A DNA stretch of 64,000 nucleotides from Cryobacterium breve. GTDB lineage: Bacteria; Actinomycetota; Actinomycetes; Actinomycetales; Microbacteriaceae. Shown piece by piece: positions 9,562 through 18,723 of the stretch (its first letter is position 1; every line of letters begins with the position of its first letter). The stretch is from contig NZ_SOGJ01000021.1 in the NCBI RefSeq assembly GCF_004402375.1, forward strand, positions 173,210-237,209, given 5' to 3'. Under the pieces are notes generated by a model. The model saw only the letters and a program-made list of their open reading frames with translations. It did not search any database and was not told the origin of the DNA. Made by a program: the position numbers and the translations under genes.

Positions 9562-9891
9562 ATGAGGATTCTCGTCATCTGCGGTGCTGGAGCTTCCAGT
9601 GCCTTCGTTGCGCACCGGGTTCGCCACACCGCGAAGGCCCGCGGTCTGGACGTGCACGTGTCTGCGGGCAGCGAATCGGACCTTCCGGCCTCCCTCGGCC
9701 CTATCGACGTGCTCCTGGTTGGTCCTCACCTGGCGCCCCGCTTCGAGAAGATCCGCCTTCAGGCCGTCCACGCCGGCGTTGGCGTGGCCCTGATGGAGGC
9801 CACCGTCTTCGCCTCACAAAACGGCGATGAAGCCCTCGACGCGGCCATCTACGCCTACAAGACGCGCGACTGGGCCGACACGAAGAAGTAG
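9562..9891 (+). CDS. PTS EIIB component, lactose/cellobiose type, stand-alone
   Basis: 109 residues. The start MRILVICGAGASSAFVAHR carries the P-loop-like EIIB phosphorylation site with Cys7, as in CelA/ChbB/LacF-family EIIB, which passes phosphate from EIIA to sugar during uptake. No matching EIIC or EIIA of that family is adjacent. The neighbours are mtlR (convergent, 8 bases away) and the mannitol operon, whose own EIICB already has an EIIB domain. It may serve a distant permease or signal to MtlR; this is inference. The upstream region holds GGACAAACTGTCC, a short inverted repeat. Confidence 0.8.
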   Translation: MRILVICGAGASSAFVAHRVRHTAKARGLDVHVSAGSESDLPASLGPIDVLLVGPHLAPRFEKIRLQAVHAGVGVALMEATVFASQNGDEALDAAIYAYKTRDWADTKK

Positions 9892-9899
9892 CCTCACGT

Positions 9900-11825
9900 C
9901 TACTGGTCCATCAGGTGCACGAGCTCGTCGATGAAGGACGCGAAGTCGACCGATCTCTTCACCAGGCGCTGGACGTCGGTGCGTTCCGAGAAGACCTCGA
10001 CGAACTGGTCGAAAACGGTCTGGAAACTCTTGCGTCCGGCGGAACTGAAGGCGACCATCGCCACCACATTCACACGATTCTCACCCCAGGGCATCGGCGT
10101 GTCGTTGATCACGATCGCGATCGAGGTGCGGATGGCCGTCATCGACATGGAATGCGGCACGGCCAGATTGTCCGTGAAGGCCGTGGACGACATGAGTTCG
10201 CGCTCGATTGCCCCGTCGATGTAGCTCTGGTCGATGTCGCCGTGCTCGATCATCCGTTCGCCGAGGGCCTGGATCATCGCGGACTCGTCGGCCGCGTGGA
10301 AGTTGTGCGCGAACAGTGACTCGTCGAAGAACTGCAACAGCTCATCTTTGAGGTGGGCGCGACGTCGCAGACGACGGATGCGGCTGGCCGCCTTCCGGAT
10401 CCGGTCGATGTCCGCCTCGGTCAGGAACGGCTGGATCACGAGCACGCCGTCCGTGGGGGACTGTGGGTCGATGGTGGTGAGCACCAAGCTCGCATCAAGG
10501 GCTTTCCAGTCGACGTCGCTGCGGGTGACGACCGAGACCACTTCCAGTTCGTCGCCGAGCACGCGCTCGATGCGTTCGCGCAGGAGCACGTGCATGTCGT
10601 AGTAGTTCGGGCAGACCAGGGCACAGGTGACCAGATCCTCGCGCCGGGACTGCTGCTGCAGGTGTGCCCCGACGTGCATGGCGATATACGCGATCTCGTC
10701 GTCGTTGATCACGATCTGCTCCTGCCGCTGCAGCTGACTGGCGATATAGACCGCGACCTCGTAGATCAACGGGTACGACGTCTTGATGGAGCGGGTCAAC
10801 GGGTTGTGTGAGTAGGACCGGTCCTGGGCCCGGTTGATCAGGTTGCGCACGTGCAGGGTGAGCCGCACAATGAAGTTTTCCTCGGCGAGGTCCAGCAGGA
10901 ACTCGTCGCCGGCCTGGCCCACTATCCGGCGCACGGCCTTGAGATCCTCCGGACGCACGAAGCTCTCGATCAGAACCTGGGCGGGCTGGTCGTGGCCGGG
11001 GGTGATCACCCGGGTCTTCAGCAGTAGGGCGATGTAGTCCAGGTCGCCCGTTCCCAGTTCGACGTGGAAATGGCGCAAGATCAGGCCGGACAGGGCAAGC
11101 GTCATGCCGTCGGGCGACCCTTCGTCCGGACGCGCCTGGGCCGCAACGGGGGAGGTGCGCTTCGTGACCCGGTCAATGGCGATGGCGACATGGAGCAGCA
11201 CGTCGTTCGTGCCGTACTCGTTGACGAAGTATCCCTGCGAGTCGAGCATCGCGATCAAATCTGTCTTGAACGCCCCCAGACTGTCGGAGGCGAACTCACG
11301 CTGGATCGCCTCGAGCTCGAGCAGGCCGCGCGAGCTCTCCTCGCGGAACATCCGGCTGAGCAGTCGGCGCCGGTCGGTTTCAGACCCCGTGAGCATGACG
11401 ACGCTGCCATGGCGAGTGAGAGTGAGCCCGGTCTCAGGCAGTAGCAGCTGCCGAACCTTGGTCAGGTCCGCGTCGATCGTGGAGTCGCTGACAAACAGGT
11501 CGGCGGACAATTCATAGACGTCGAGCCCGTCGGGGGACTCCGTGAGCCGGCGCATCAGTGCATACAGGCGATCCTGCGGGGTCACCGGCTCGTCCGCCTG
11601 CACGCGAAGGCTGGAACGGTGCACGGCGAACGCCTCGAGGTCCAGCCGGTAGCCCGCCGGTCCTGACTCGATGATTTCGAGCGGATGAGCGGCCGACTTC
11701 AGGCTTGTGATGTAGCTGCGCACCGTGCGCGGCGTAACGCCCAAGAGGTCGGCAAGCTCGCCGGCGGTTACCCAGACCGGCGCCTGAGACAGGAAATCCA
11801 GCATCCGTGTCTGTTTGTCGCTCAT
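9900..11825 (-). CDS. mtlR: MtlR-type PTS-regulated transcriptional activator
   Basis: 641 residues from ATG 11825. Domains in order: N-terminal HTH (WVTAGELADLLGVTPRTVRS), a second HTH-like region, two PRD domains in the middle, an EIIB-like domain (TCALVCPNYYDMH), and a C-terminal EIIA-like domain with the phosphorylatable His in DNLAVPHSMSM. This is the MtlR/LicR architecture, in which PTS phosphorylation sets activity. I chose ATG 11825 because GGAG lies just upstream; an in-frame ATG at 11861 would add 12 residues but lacks a good site. It is divergent from mtlA, as expected for its activator. Confidence 0.9.
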   Translation of the reverse strand: MSDKQTRMLDFLSQAPVWVTAGELADLLGVTPRTVRSYITSLKSAAHPLEIIESGPAGYRLDLEAFAVHRSSLRVQADEPVTPQDRLYALMRRLTESPDGLDVYELSADLFVSDSTIDADLTKVRQLLLPETGLTLTRHGSVVMLTGSETDRRRLLSRMFREESSRGLLELEAIQREFASDSLGAFKTDLIAMLDSQGYFVNEYGTNDVLLHVAIAIDRVTKRTSPVAAQARPDEGSPDGMTLALSGLILRHFHVELGTGDLDYIALLLKTRVITPGHDQPAQVLIESFVRPEDLKAVRRIVGQAGDEFLLDLAEENFIVRLTLHVRNLINRAQDRSYSHNPLTRSIKTSYPLIYEVAVYIASQLQRQEQIVINDDEIAYIAMHVGAHLQQQSRREDLVTCALVCPNYYDMHVLLRERIERVLGDELEVVSVVTRSDVDWKALDASLVLTTIDPQSPTDGVLVIQPFLTEADIDRIRKAASRIRRLRRRAHLKDELLQFFDESLFAHNFHAADESAMIQALGERMIEHGDIDQSYIDGAIERELMSSTAFTDNLAVPHSMSMTAIRTSIAIVINDTPMPWGENRVNVVAMVAFSSAGRKSFQTVFDQFVEVFSERTDVQRLVKRSVDFASFIDELVHLMDQ

Positions 11826-12060
11826 TGCACGCAACTCCATTGTGAGAGTCAAGTCTCCCATGGCCTTCGGGCCCCGGACCTCGCCGCGTGATTTCCGGGG
11901 GTGCGGAAAAGTTCCTGGTGGCCCTGAGAGGAGCGCGTAAGGAGACTGGGATCAGTTCTGGACAACCGTCCCCGACACGCTTCACCGCACGGGCCGATCC
12001 GTGCGTCACCTGCACCGCCCGCAATCACTCTCGATCACATCTCCCAGGAAAGGCAGAATA

Positions 12061-13524
12061 ATGACGACGACGTCAGACAAGACCACGAGCGGGGGAACCC
12101 GTGTGCACGTCCAGCGCTTCGGCACGTTCCTCAGCGGAATGGTCATGCCCAATATCGCGGCCTTCATCGCGTGGGGCATAATCACCGCGTTCTTCATCCC
12201 CACCGGCTGGACCCCCAACAGCACACTGGTCGCACTCGTCGACCCGATGATCCTGTACCTGCTCCCCTTGCTGATCGCCAACACCGGGGGCCGGATGGTC
12301 TATGGCACTCGCGGTGGAGTGATCGCCTCGATCGCCACCATGGGCGTCATCGTGGGGAGCTCGATCCCGATGTTCATCGGTGCGATGCTCATGGGCCCGT
12401 TGTCCGCGTGGATCCTGATGAAGGTCGACAAGCTGTGGGCCGGCAAGATCCGTCCCGGCTTCGAGATGCTGGTGGATAACTTCTCCGCTGGCATCCTCGG
12501 CTTCGTCCTCGCCCTGGGAGCGTTCTTCGGAATCGCACCGCTCGTCACCGGGATCAGTAATTTCCTGGAGATGATCGTCGACGGGCTCATCACGAACGGC
12601 CTGCTGCCGGTCGCCTCGATCTTCATCGAACCGGGCAAGATCCTCTTCCTGAACAACGCCATCAACCACGGCGTGCTGACCCCCATCGGAGTCCAGCAGG
12701 TTGCTGACAACGGCAAGTCCATCCTGTTCCTGCTTGAGGCGAACCCCGGCCCCGGCCTTGGCATCCTGCTCGCGTTCTCGTTCTTCGGTGTCGGCCTGGC
12801 CCGCGCGAGTGCACCCGGCGCGATCATCATCCAATTCTTCGGCGGCATCCACGAGATCTACTTCCCGTACGTGCTCATGAAGCCGATGCTCATCCTCGCC
12901 GCCATCGGCGGTGGCATGACCGGTGTTGCCGTGAACGTAGCCTTCCAGACCGGCCTGCGCGCGCCCGCCTCGCCCGGCAGCATCATCGCGGTGATGGCTC
13001 AGACCCCCGGGTCTGATTTCTTCGGAGTCATCCTCTCGGTCCTCGCGTCCGCCGCCGTGTCATTCGCGATCGGTGGTGTCATCCTCCGGGCCAGCCGCAC
13101 GAAGGACCTGGCCGCCGAGAACGACACCGCACTGGCCGACGCCATCGCCAAGACCGAAACGAACAAGGGGACGTCCAGCTCGATCCTCGGCAGCCTGGGC
13201 GCGTCGTCCACCACCGCTCGCCCCGTGAAGAACATCATCTTCGCGTGCGACGCCGGAATGGGCTCCAGCGCCATGGGTGCCTCTGTGCTGCGCAACAAGA
13301 TCGAGAAGGCCGGTCTCGACGGGATCACGGTGACCAACCAGGCCATCGCGAACCTCGACGGAACCGCCGACCTGGTCATCACGCACCAGGACCTGACCGC
13401 CCGGGCCCAGACACAGTCACCCGACTCGACGCACGTCTCGGTCGAGAACTTCATGAACAGTCCGAAATACGACGAGGTCGTCGCCCTGCTGCAGAGCCAG
13501 GCGGCCGGGGAAGTGGCGCGATGA
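12061..13524 (+). CDS. mtlA: PTS mannitol transporter EIICB
   Basis: 487 residues. It imports mannitol and phosphorylates it to mannitol-1-phosphate. The membrane EIIC domain spans about residues 15-350 (FGTFLSGMVMPNIAAFIAWG; GAIIIQFFGGIHEIYFPYV), and the EIIB domain starts near 388 with the site NIIFACDAGMGSSAMGAS, Cys396. The EIIA part is a separate gene (mtlF), as in Gram-positive bacteria. ATG 12061 has AGGAAAGG upstream; the frame is open to 12001 but lacks a better start. The stop overlaps mtlF (ATGA). Confidence 0.95.
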   Translation: MTTTSDKTTSGGTRVHVQRFGTFLSGMVMPNIAAFIAWGIITAFFIPTGWTPNSTLVALVDPMILYLLPLLIANTGGRMVYGTRGGVIASIATMGVIVGSSIPMFIGAMLMGPLSAWILMKVDKLWAGKIRPGFEMLVDNFSAGILGFVLALGAFFGIAPLVTGISNFLEMIVDGLITNGLLPVASIFIEPGKILFLNNAINHGVLTPIGVQQVADNGKSILFLLEANPGPGLGILLAFSFFGVGLARASAPGAIIIQFFGGIHEIYFPYVLMKPMLILAAIGGGMTGVAVNVAFQTGLRAPASPGSIIAVMAQTPGSDFFGVILSVLASAAVSFAIGGVILRASRTKDLAAENDTALADAIAKTETNKGTSSSILGSLGASSTTARPVKNIIFACDAGMGSSAMGASVLRNKIEKAGLDGITVTNQAIANLDGTADLVITHQDLTARAQTQSPDSTHVSVENFMNSPKYDEVVALLQSQAAGEVAR

Positions 13525-13961
13525 CAGACCGCATTCTTCAATTGGGCAACGTGGTGGCCGCCGGATCGGCCACCACCAAGATCGATGCAATCCGAGAAGC
13601 GGGCGCCTTGCTGGTCCAGTCCGGCGCCGTCCGCGAGGAATACGTCGACTCGATGTTCGACCGTGAAGCCAGCGTGTCGACCTACATGGGCAACTTCTTG
13701 GCGATTCCGCACGGGACGAATGACGCCAAGGAAACGATCATCCGGTCGTCCCTGTCGCTCGTGCGCTACGCCGAACCGATCGATTGGAACGGACAGCAGG
13801 TTCGCTTCGCCGTCGGGATCGCGGGGCTCAACAACGAGCACCTCGAAATCCTGCAGAAGATCGCCATCGTCTTCTCGGACGAAGACGAAGTGCAGAAACT
13901 GATTGACGCCGTCACAGCGGAGGAGATCTACACGCTCCTCGAGGAGGTAAACGCAGAATGA
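13521..13961 (+). CDS. mtlF: PTS mannitol EIIA component
   Basis: 146 residues. It carries phosphate from HPr to the EIIB domain of MtlA. The active-site motif [12 protein letters not shown] contains the phosphorylated His64. The length and sequence fit MtlF/EIIA-Mtl. The ATG overlaps the mtlA stop and the gene's stop overlaps the mtlD start, so mtlA-mtlF-mtlD is one coupled operon. The frame is open further left, but that part overlaps mtlA. Confidence 0.94.
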   Translation: MTDRILQLGNVVAAGSATTKIDAIREAGALLVQSGAVREEYVDSMFDREASVSTYMGNFLAIPHGTNDAKETIIRSSLSLVRYAEPIDWNGQQVRFAVGIAGLNNEHLEILQKIAIVFSDEDEVQKLIDAVTAEEIYTLLEEVNAE

Positions 13962-15109
13962 AAGCCATTCACTTCGGTGCGGGGAACATCGGCCGCGGAT
14001 TCGTCGGCCTCCTATTGCACGATGCCGGATACGAGGTTGTCTTCGCCGATGTGAATGCTTCCCTGATCGACGCTTTGCAGACCGCCAGCAGCTACACCGT
14101 GCACGAGGTGGGGACGGAGTCGACCGCCCGCGTGGTCGACGCCTTCCGGGCCATCAATAGTGCCACGGATGAAGCGGCCTTGATCGCTGAGATCGCGACG
14201 GCCGACATCGTGACCACCGCGGTCGGCCCGACTATCCTCCGCTTCGTGGCCCCGGTGATCGCTGCCGGGCTGCGGCGAAGGGCGGCGGGGCTGCCGCCAC
14301 TGGCCGTGATGGCGTGCGAGAACGCCATCAACGCCACCGACGATCTCGCCGAGCAGGTCTGGGCCAACGTGACCGAACCGGAACGCGCGGCCCTGGCCGA
14401 CCGGGTCGTCTTCGCCAACACGGCGGTCGACCGCATCGTTCCCGGCCAGGCCGAGGACGCCGGCATCGACGTCACGGTTGAGGCATTCTACGAGTGGGTC
14501 ATCGAGGAACGCGCCTTCAACGGCGCCGTCCCGGACATCCCGGGTGCGACCTTCGTCGGCAACCTCGCCCCGTACATCGAACGCAAGTTGTTCACGGTGA
14601 ACACCGGGCACGCCACGGTCGCCTACCTCGGCTCACTCGCCGGGGTCTCCAAGATCTCCGACGCACTCCTGGTGCCGGCGGTTCTGGACGGCGCCCGCGC
14701 CGTGCTCGAGGAGACCTCTGCCCTGCTCGTGGCCAAGCACGGCCTCGACGTGGAGGAACAGCGTGCCTACCGGGAGAAGATCCTGGTGCGCTTCGCCAAC
14801 CCGTCCCTGCCGGACACAGCCCAGCGCGTGGGACGTCAGCCGCTGCGAAAGCTCAGTCGCCACGAACGGTTCATCGGCCCGGCCGCCGAGATCGTCGAAC
14901 GTGGCACCCGCCCGGTCGCGCTCCTCGCCGCCATCGACGCCGCACTCCGCTTCGACGTCGCCGACGATGAGCAGAGCGTCCTGATGCAAAGGATGCTGCG
15001 CGCCGAGACTGCCGAAATGTTCACCGCCACCGTGTGCGGCCTGAACTCCACGCATCCGTTGTTCGCCGACGTCGTCCTGGTTGTCGCCGCCGTGCAGCGG
15101 GCGCTGTGA
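13958..15109 (+). CDS. mtlD: mannitol-1-phosphate 5-dehydrogenase
   Basis: 383 residues. It oxidises mannitol-1-phosphate to fructose-6-phosphate with NAD+. The start [17 protein letters not shown] is the Rossmann dinucleotide site, and [14 protein letters not shown] and [15 protein letters not shown] are typical of the MtlD family (long-chain polyol dehydrogenases). It is the last gene of the mannitol operon. A short stem (TTGCC-AAAA-GGCAA) near 15143 follows, but that stretch looks more like part of the infA promoter. Confidence 0.95.
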   Translation: MKAIHFGAGNIGRGFVGLLLHDAGYEVVFADVNASLIDALQTASSYTVHEVGTESTARVVDAFRAINSATDEAALIAEIATADIVTTAVGPTILRFVAPVIAAGLRRRAAGLPPLAVMACENAINATDDLAEQVWANVTEPERAALADRVVFANTAVDRIVPGQAEDAGIDVTVEAFYEWVIEERAFNGAVPDIPGATFVGNLAPYIERKLFTVNTGHATVAYLGSLAGVSKISDALLVPAVLDGARAVLEETSALLVAKHGLDVEEQRAYREKILVRFANPSLPDTAQRVGRQPLRKLSRHERFIGPAAEIVERGTRPVALLAAIDAALRFDVADDEQSVLMQRMLRAETAEMFTATVCGLNSTHPLFADVVLVVAAVQRAL

Positions 15110-15140
15110 CCGGGGAATCCCGGCTGGGATTATAAGGAAG

Positions 15141-15190
15141 AATTGCCAAAAGGCAACTCAGTACCATAGAGTAAATCCTTGGTGTCTGAT
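15141..15190 (+). promoter_or_regulatory. putative infA promoter with conserved start region
   Basis: TTGCCA (15143-15148), 18 bases, TAGAGT (15167-15172), six bases (AAATCC), then TTGGTGTCTG from 15179, where transcription should begin. The rplM promoter at 21664-21710 has the same layout: AATTGC, TATCGT, AATCCC, TTGGTGTCTG. The match of both spacing and first transcribed bases supports a real promoter for infA-rpmJ-rpsM-rpsK-rpoA-rplQ. Confidence 0.65.
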
Positions 15191-15264
15191 GCCTGCCTGT
15201 GCGGCGTGTCATTTCACCACAATCCACGCACGACCAGCAATCAATACCCTAGCGATAGTGAGTT

Positions 15265-15486
15265 ATGGCCAAAAAAGACGGTGTCATCGAAATCGAGGGC
15301 GCAGTAGTCGAAGCTCTTCCCAATGCGATGTTTCGCGTTGAGTTGACCAACGGCCACAAAGTTCTTGCCCACATTTCAGGCAAGATGCGTCAGCACTACA
15401 TCCGTATCCTCCCCGAGGACCGCGTGATCGTTGAGCTGAGCCCGTACGACCTGACTCGCGGCCGGATCGTTTACCGCTACAAGTAG
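15265..15486 (+). CDS. infA: translation initiation factor IF-1
   Basis: 73 residues, the standard size. IF-1 binds the A site of the 30S subunit during initiation. The S1/OB-fold sequence is near consensus ([40 protein letters not shown]). It leads the alpha-type cluster. A long 5' leader of about 85 bases lies between the putative start point and the ATG. The site AGTGAG before the ATG is a weak ribosome binding site. Confidence 0.97.
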   Translation: MAKKDGVIEIEGAVVEALPNAMFRVELTNGHKVLAHISGKMRQHYIRILPEDRVIVELSPYDLTRGRIVYRYK

Positions 15487-15552
15487 AGAGTGCTGTAAGT
15501 AACGGCCCGAGGCGTTCCTGGGGTACGAAGACAGCGAATACAAGGACACACC

Positions 15553-15666
15553 ATGAAGGTCAAGCCCAGCGTCAAGAAGATCTGCGACAAGTGCAAGGTC
15601 ATCCGCCGTAACGGCAACGTGATGGTCATCTGCGAGAACCCTCGTCACAAGCAGCGTCAGGGCTGA
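15553..15666 (+). CDS. rpmJ: 50S ribosomal protein L36 (zinc-type)
   Basis: 37 residues: [20 protein letters not shown] and onward, ending in NPRHKQRQG. The zinc ligands Cys11, Cys14, Cys27 and His32 are all present, so this is the C+ form of L36. It sits between infA and rpsM as in most bacteria. GGACACACC before the ATG gives only a weak ribosome binding site. Confidence 0.96.
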   Translation: MKVKPSVKKICDKCKVIRRNGNVMVICENPRHKQRQG

Positions 15667-15669
15667 TTT

Positions 15670-15782
15670 CGACAGGCTCGGTCAACATCGAGCCCGTCGC
15701 GATGCAACTGAATACAGAAAATAGCAGTGCCGGGAACTCTTCGGGGGGACACCATCGGTTGGAGGCCGATGTACAGGCACTG
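15670..15782 (+). promoter_or_regulatory. structured leader of rpsM
   Basis: Between rpmJ and rpsM there are three pairings. CGACAGGCTCG (15670-15680) pairs with CGAGCCCGTCG (15689-15699), one mismatch. CAGTGCC (15725-15731) pairs with GGCACTG (15776-15782). Inside the latter, CATCGG (15753-15758) pairs with CCGATG (15766-15771). The first may be a weak terminator; the second, branched fold ends 36 bases before the rpsM ATG and could be a ribosomal-protein autoregulation site. The regulatory role is inference. Confidence 0.45.
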
Positions 15783-15817
15783 TCACAGACCTCCACTCAT
15801 ATACAGGAGAAGCCACA

Positions 15818-16192
15818 ATGGCACGTCTAGCCGGCGTTGATATTCCCCGCGATAAGCGCGTGGAAGTTGCACTGACTTACATCTTTGGTGTTGGCCGTAC
15901 GAGGGCACTCAAGACCCTCGCCGACACTGAAATCGATGGAAACATCCGAGTCAAGGACCTGAGCGACGATCAACTCGTCGCCCTCCGGGACTACATCGAA
16001 GGAACCTTCAAGGTTGAGGGTGACCTCCGCCGCGAGGTTGCCGCTGACATCCGCCGCAAGGTGGAGATCGGCAGCTACGAGGGCATCCGCCACCGCAAGG
16101 GCCTGCCCGTTCGCGGCCAGCGCACCAAGACCAACGCTCGCACCCGCAAGGGCCCGAAGCGCACCGTAGCCGGCAAGAAGAAGGCGCGCTAG
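15818..16192 (+). CDS. rpsM: 30S ribosomal protein S13
   Basis: 124 residues. S13 lies in the small-subunit head and contacts L5 and P-site tRNA. The start [20 protein letters not shown] and the C-terminal [20 protein letters not shown] are consensus. AGGAGAAG precedes the ATG. rpsK follows in the same direction. Confidence 0.97.
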   Translation: MARLAGVDIPRDKRVEVALTYIFGVGRTRALKTLADTEIDGNIRVKDLSDDQLVALRDYIEGTFKVEGDLRREVAADIRRKVEIGSYEGIRHRKGLPVRGQRTKTNARTRKGPKRTVAGKKKAR

Positions 16193-16237
16193 GCCTCGGC
16201 CCGGCCCGCCAAAGCCTTTAGGATTCAGGAGAAATTC

Positions 16238-16636
16238 ATGGCAGCACCAAAGTCGGCCGTTCGGAAGCCGCGCAAGAAAGAAAAGAAGAACATCGCTGTG
16301 GGCCAGGCCCACATCAAGAGCACCTTCAACAACACCATCGTCTCGATCACCGACACCACTGGTGCGGTCATCAGCTGGGCGTCCTCAGGTGGAGTTGGCT
16401 TCAAGGGTTCGCGTAAGTCGACCCCGTTCGCCGCACAGCTGGCTGCCGAGTCGGCCGCCCGCCAGGCGCAGGAGCACGGTATGAAGAAGGTCGACGTTTT
16501 CGTCAAGGGACCCGGATCGGGCCGCGAGACCGCGATCCGTTCACTCCAGGCCGCCGGCCTCGAGGTCGGTTCGATCAACGACGTCACGCCTCAGGCGCAC
16601 AACGGATGCCGTCCGCCCAAGCGTCGTCGCGTCTAA
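16238..16636 (+). CDS. rpsK: 30S ribosomal protein S11
   Basis: 132 residues. S11 forms part of the platform and the mRNA exit. Family hallmarks are [40 protein letters not shown] and the C-terminal [20 protein letters not shown] precedes the ATG. rpsD does not follow; the next gene is rpoA, so S4 must be encoded elsewhere, as is common in actinobacteria. Confidence 0.97.
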   Translation: MAAPKSAVRKPRKKEKKNIAVGQAHIKSTFNNTIVSITDTTGAVISWASSGGVGFKGSRKSTPFAAQLAAESAARQAQEHGMKKVDVFVKGPGSGRETAIRSLQAAGLEVGSINDVTPQAHNGCRPPKRRRV

Positions 16637-16649
16637 CTAACCGACACTC

Positions 16650-16802
16650 CGCCATCGGCCGGACCCGTCGTCAGACGGGCCCGGCTGTGGCGGGTCGTGG
16701 GGCACAACCCCTTCCTCGTTCGACGATGTGCTCGATTGTCGGGCTTGTCGGGAGACACACAACTCAAAACCTCGCCACGCAAGTGTCATATAGCGGACAC
16801 TT
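16650..16802 (+). promoter_or_regulatory. rpoA leader with stem-loops
   Basis: The 184-base rpsK-rpoA gap holds a GC-rich hairpin, CGGACCCGTC (about 16659) pairing with GACGGGCCCG with one mismatch, and then a perfect repeat AAGTGTC (16781-16787)/GACACTT (16796-16802) around CATATA-like bases. The second repeat ends a few bases before the GAAAGGA site of rpoA. It could be an operator over a promoter or a hairpin that limits ribosome access. I cannot tell which. Confidence 0.45.
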
Positions 16803-16820
16803 AGCCGAAAGGAATCAACA

Positions 16821-17813
16821 GTGCTTATTGCACAGCGCCCCACGCTCACCGAAGAGAACATCTCGGAGTTCCGATCCAGGTTCGTCATCGAACCTCTTGA
16901 GCCTGGTTTCGGTTACACCCTCGGCAACTCGATGCGCCGCACCCTGCTGTCCTCGATCCCCGGAGCCGCTGTCACCAGCATCCGGATCGACGGTGTGCTG
17001 CACGAGTTCAGCACCGTTCCCGGTGTCAAGGAAGACGTCACCGAGATCATCCTGAACATCAAGGGCCTCGTCATCTCCAGCGAGCACGACGAGCCCATCA
17101 CCGCGTACCTGCGCAAGCAGGGTGCGGGTCAGGTCACGGCCGCTGACATCTCGGCTCCGGCCGGGGTCGAGGTCCACAACCCTGAGCTCGTCATCGCGAC
17201 CCTGAACGACAAGGCCAAGTTCGAACTCGAACTGACCATCGAGCGCGGCCGCGGTTACGTGTCGGCCACTCAGAACCGCAACGAGTACTCCGAGGCCGGC
17301 CAGATTCCGGTCGACTCGATCTATTCGCCCGTGCTCAAGGTGACCTACCGCGTCGAGGCAACTCGCGCCGGTGAGCGTACCGACTTCGACCGCCTCGTCG
17401 TTGACGTTGAGACCAAGTCGGCGATTTCGCCTCGCGACGCGATCGCATCTGCCGGTCGTACGCTGACCGAGCTGTTCGGTCTGGCCCGTGAGCTGAACAC
17501 CGCCGCCGAGGGCATCGAAATCGGCCCCGCGCCGGTCGATGCCGTGCTGTCGACCGAGCTGTCGATTCCGATCGAAGACCTCGATCTGTCGGTTCGCTCG
17601 TATAACTGCCTGAAGCGTGAAGGCATCAACAACGTCAGCGAACTGGTCGCCCTCTCGGAGACCCAGCTGATGAACATCCGCAACTTCGGCCAGAAGTCGG
17701 TGGATGAGGTCAAGGACAAGCTCGTTGAGCTCGGCCTGTCCCTGAAGGACTCGGTGCCCGGATTCGACGGTGCCCACTTCTACAGCGGCTACGACGAAGA
17801 AACCACCATCTAA
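16821..17813 (+). CDS. rpoA: DNA-directed RNA polymerase alpha subunit
   Basis: 330 residues with GTG start. It dimerises to scaffold the core enzyme. The N-terminal domain ([20 protein letters not shown]) and the C-terminal DNA/activator-binding domain ([39 protein letters not shown]) are intact and joined by the usual linker. GAAAGGA precedes the GTG. The C-terminus ends in an acidic ...DEETTI tail typical of actinobacteria. rplQ follows after 46 bases. Confidence 0.97.
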   Translation: MLIAQRPTLTEENISEFRSRFVIEPLEPGFGYTLGNSMRRTLLSSIPGAAVTSIRIDGVLHEFSTVPGVKEDVTEIILNIKGLVISSEHDEPITAYLRKQGAGQVTAADISAPAGVEVHNPELVIATLNDKAKFELELTIERGRGYVSATQNRNEYSEAGQIPVDSIYSPVLKVTYRVEATRAGERTDFDRLVVDVETKSAISPRDAIASAGRTLTELFGLARELNTAAEGIEIGPAPVDAVLSTELSIPIEDLDLSVRSYNCLKREGINNVSELVALSETQLMNIRNFGQKSVDEVKDKLVELGLSLKDSVPGFDGAHFYSGYDEETTI

Positions 17814-17859
17814 AGCAGTCGTTCAGACTGTCTTTCGACTTTGATACTGGAGAAAACCA

Positions 17860-18357
17860 ATGCCTACGCCCACTAAGGGAGCCCGCCTCGGAGGCGGACC
17901 GGCCCACGAGCGCCTCATGCTCGCCAATCTGGCCGCATCCCTGTTCACCCACAAGTCCATCAAGACGACCGAGACGCGCGCCAAGCGACTGCGTCCGGTC
18001 GCCGAGCGACTGATCACCTTCGCGAAGAAGGGTGACCTGCACGCCCGTCGCCGCGTTCTCGCCACCATCGGTGACAAGACCGTCGTGCACGAGCTCTTCA
18101 CCGAGATCGCTCCCCAGGTTGCTCTTCGCGATGGCGGCTACACCCGCATCACGAAGCTCGGCTTCCGTAAGGGTGACAACGCTTCGATGGTCCAGATGGA
18201 ACTCGTTCTCGAGCCCGTCACCCCGAAGGTCAAGCGCTCCTCCGTCAAGGCTGCGTCCAAGCCTGCCGCAGCAGCGCCCGTTGCCGAGGCTCCGGCCGAG
18301 GTCGTCGCCGAGGACGCAGCTGTTGAAGCTGACGTTGCTGACGAGGAAGCCAAGTAA
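17860..18357 (+). CDS. rplQ: 50S ribosomal protein L17 with acidic C-terminal tail
   Basis: 165 residues. L17 binds near the tunnel exit. The core is residues 1-120 ([40 protein letters not shown]). A tail of about 45 residues rich in Ala, Glu and Val follows and makes it longer than E. coli L17 (127). It closes the alpha cluster and is followed by a very strong terminator. Confidence 0.96.
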   Translation: MPTPTKGARLGGGPAHERLMLANLAASLFTHKSIKTTETRAKRLRPVAERLITFAKKGDLHARRRVLATIGDKTVVHELFTEIAPQVALRDGGYTRITKLGFRKGDNASMVQMELVLEPVTPKVKRSSVKAASKPAAAAPVAEAPAEVVAEDAAVEADVADEEAK

Positions 18358-18396
18358 GCATCCACGCTTGCTGAGCCCGGCCTGACGGCTGCGCGA

Positions 18397-18430
18397 AAAA
18401 TGGGGCCCGACTTCGGTCGGGCCCCATTTT
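18397..18430 (+). terminator. intrinsic terminator after rplQ
   Basis: AAAATGGGGCCCGAC (18397-18411), a TTCG tetraloop, then GTCGGGCCCCATTTT (18416-18430): a perfect 15-bp stem closed by the very stable C-UUCG-G loop, with A and T tails. It would end the infA-rplQ transcript and could also work in the other direction for the acyltransferase gene. Confidence 0.93.
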
Positions 18431-18723
18431 CGCGCGTCCGCGACCGCCTCTCCAGCCCCGGATACCGCCATGGAACGCTCGATTGGAATGCCGACCCGGA
18501 GACCTGCCGCGCCGACGGCACTCTCGTGCCTCGGTTTCCATTGCCGGCGCCTCGGCCGTGAACTGCTTGCCTGGCAGCTGGGCCGGGCAGCGACTGGCCG
18601 CGGAGTTCGGAATGCCGGACGGGGACGCTGATCCGCTACCTGGGCTTCACCCCCACGTGAGGCAGGGTCGCCGTGACGGCGGAGTTGGCGGGCGTGGGGG
18701 CATCAGGCCGCCACTGGCCGGTG
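18431..18723. other. intergenic stretch without a recognisable gene
   Basis: Together with the terminator before it, this gives a gap of over 300 bases between rplQ and the convergent acyltransferase gene. The open frames here have no family resemblance, no good ribosome binding site and no conserved motif. I see no repeat or RNA fold worth naming apart from one copy of GCATCCGT at 18729, at the boundary with the next gene. Confidence 0.6.

Noticed and set aside
15189..15341. Upstream ORF overlapping infA
   Set aside because: The frame starting at 15189 runs past the infA ATG in another frame, but has no ribosome binding site and no conserved sequence; coincidence is likely.
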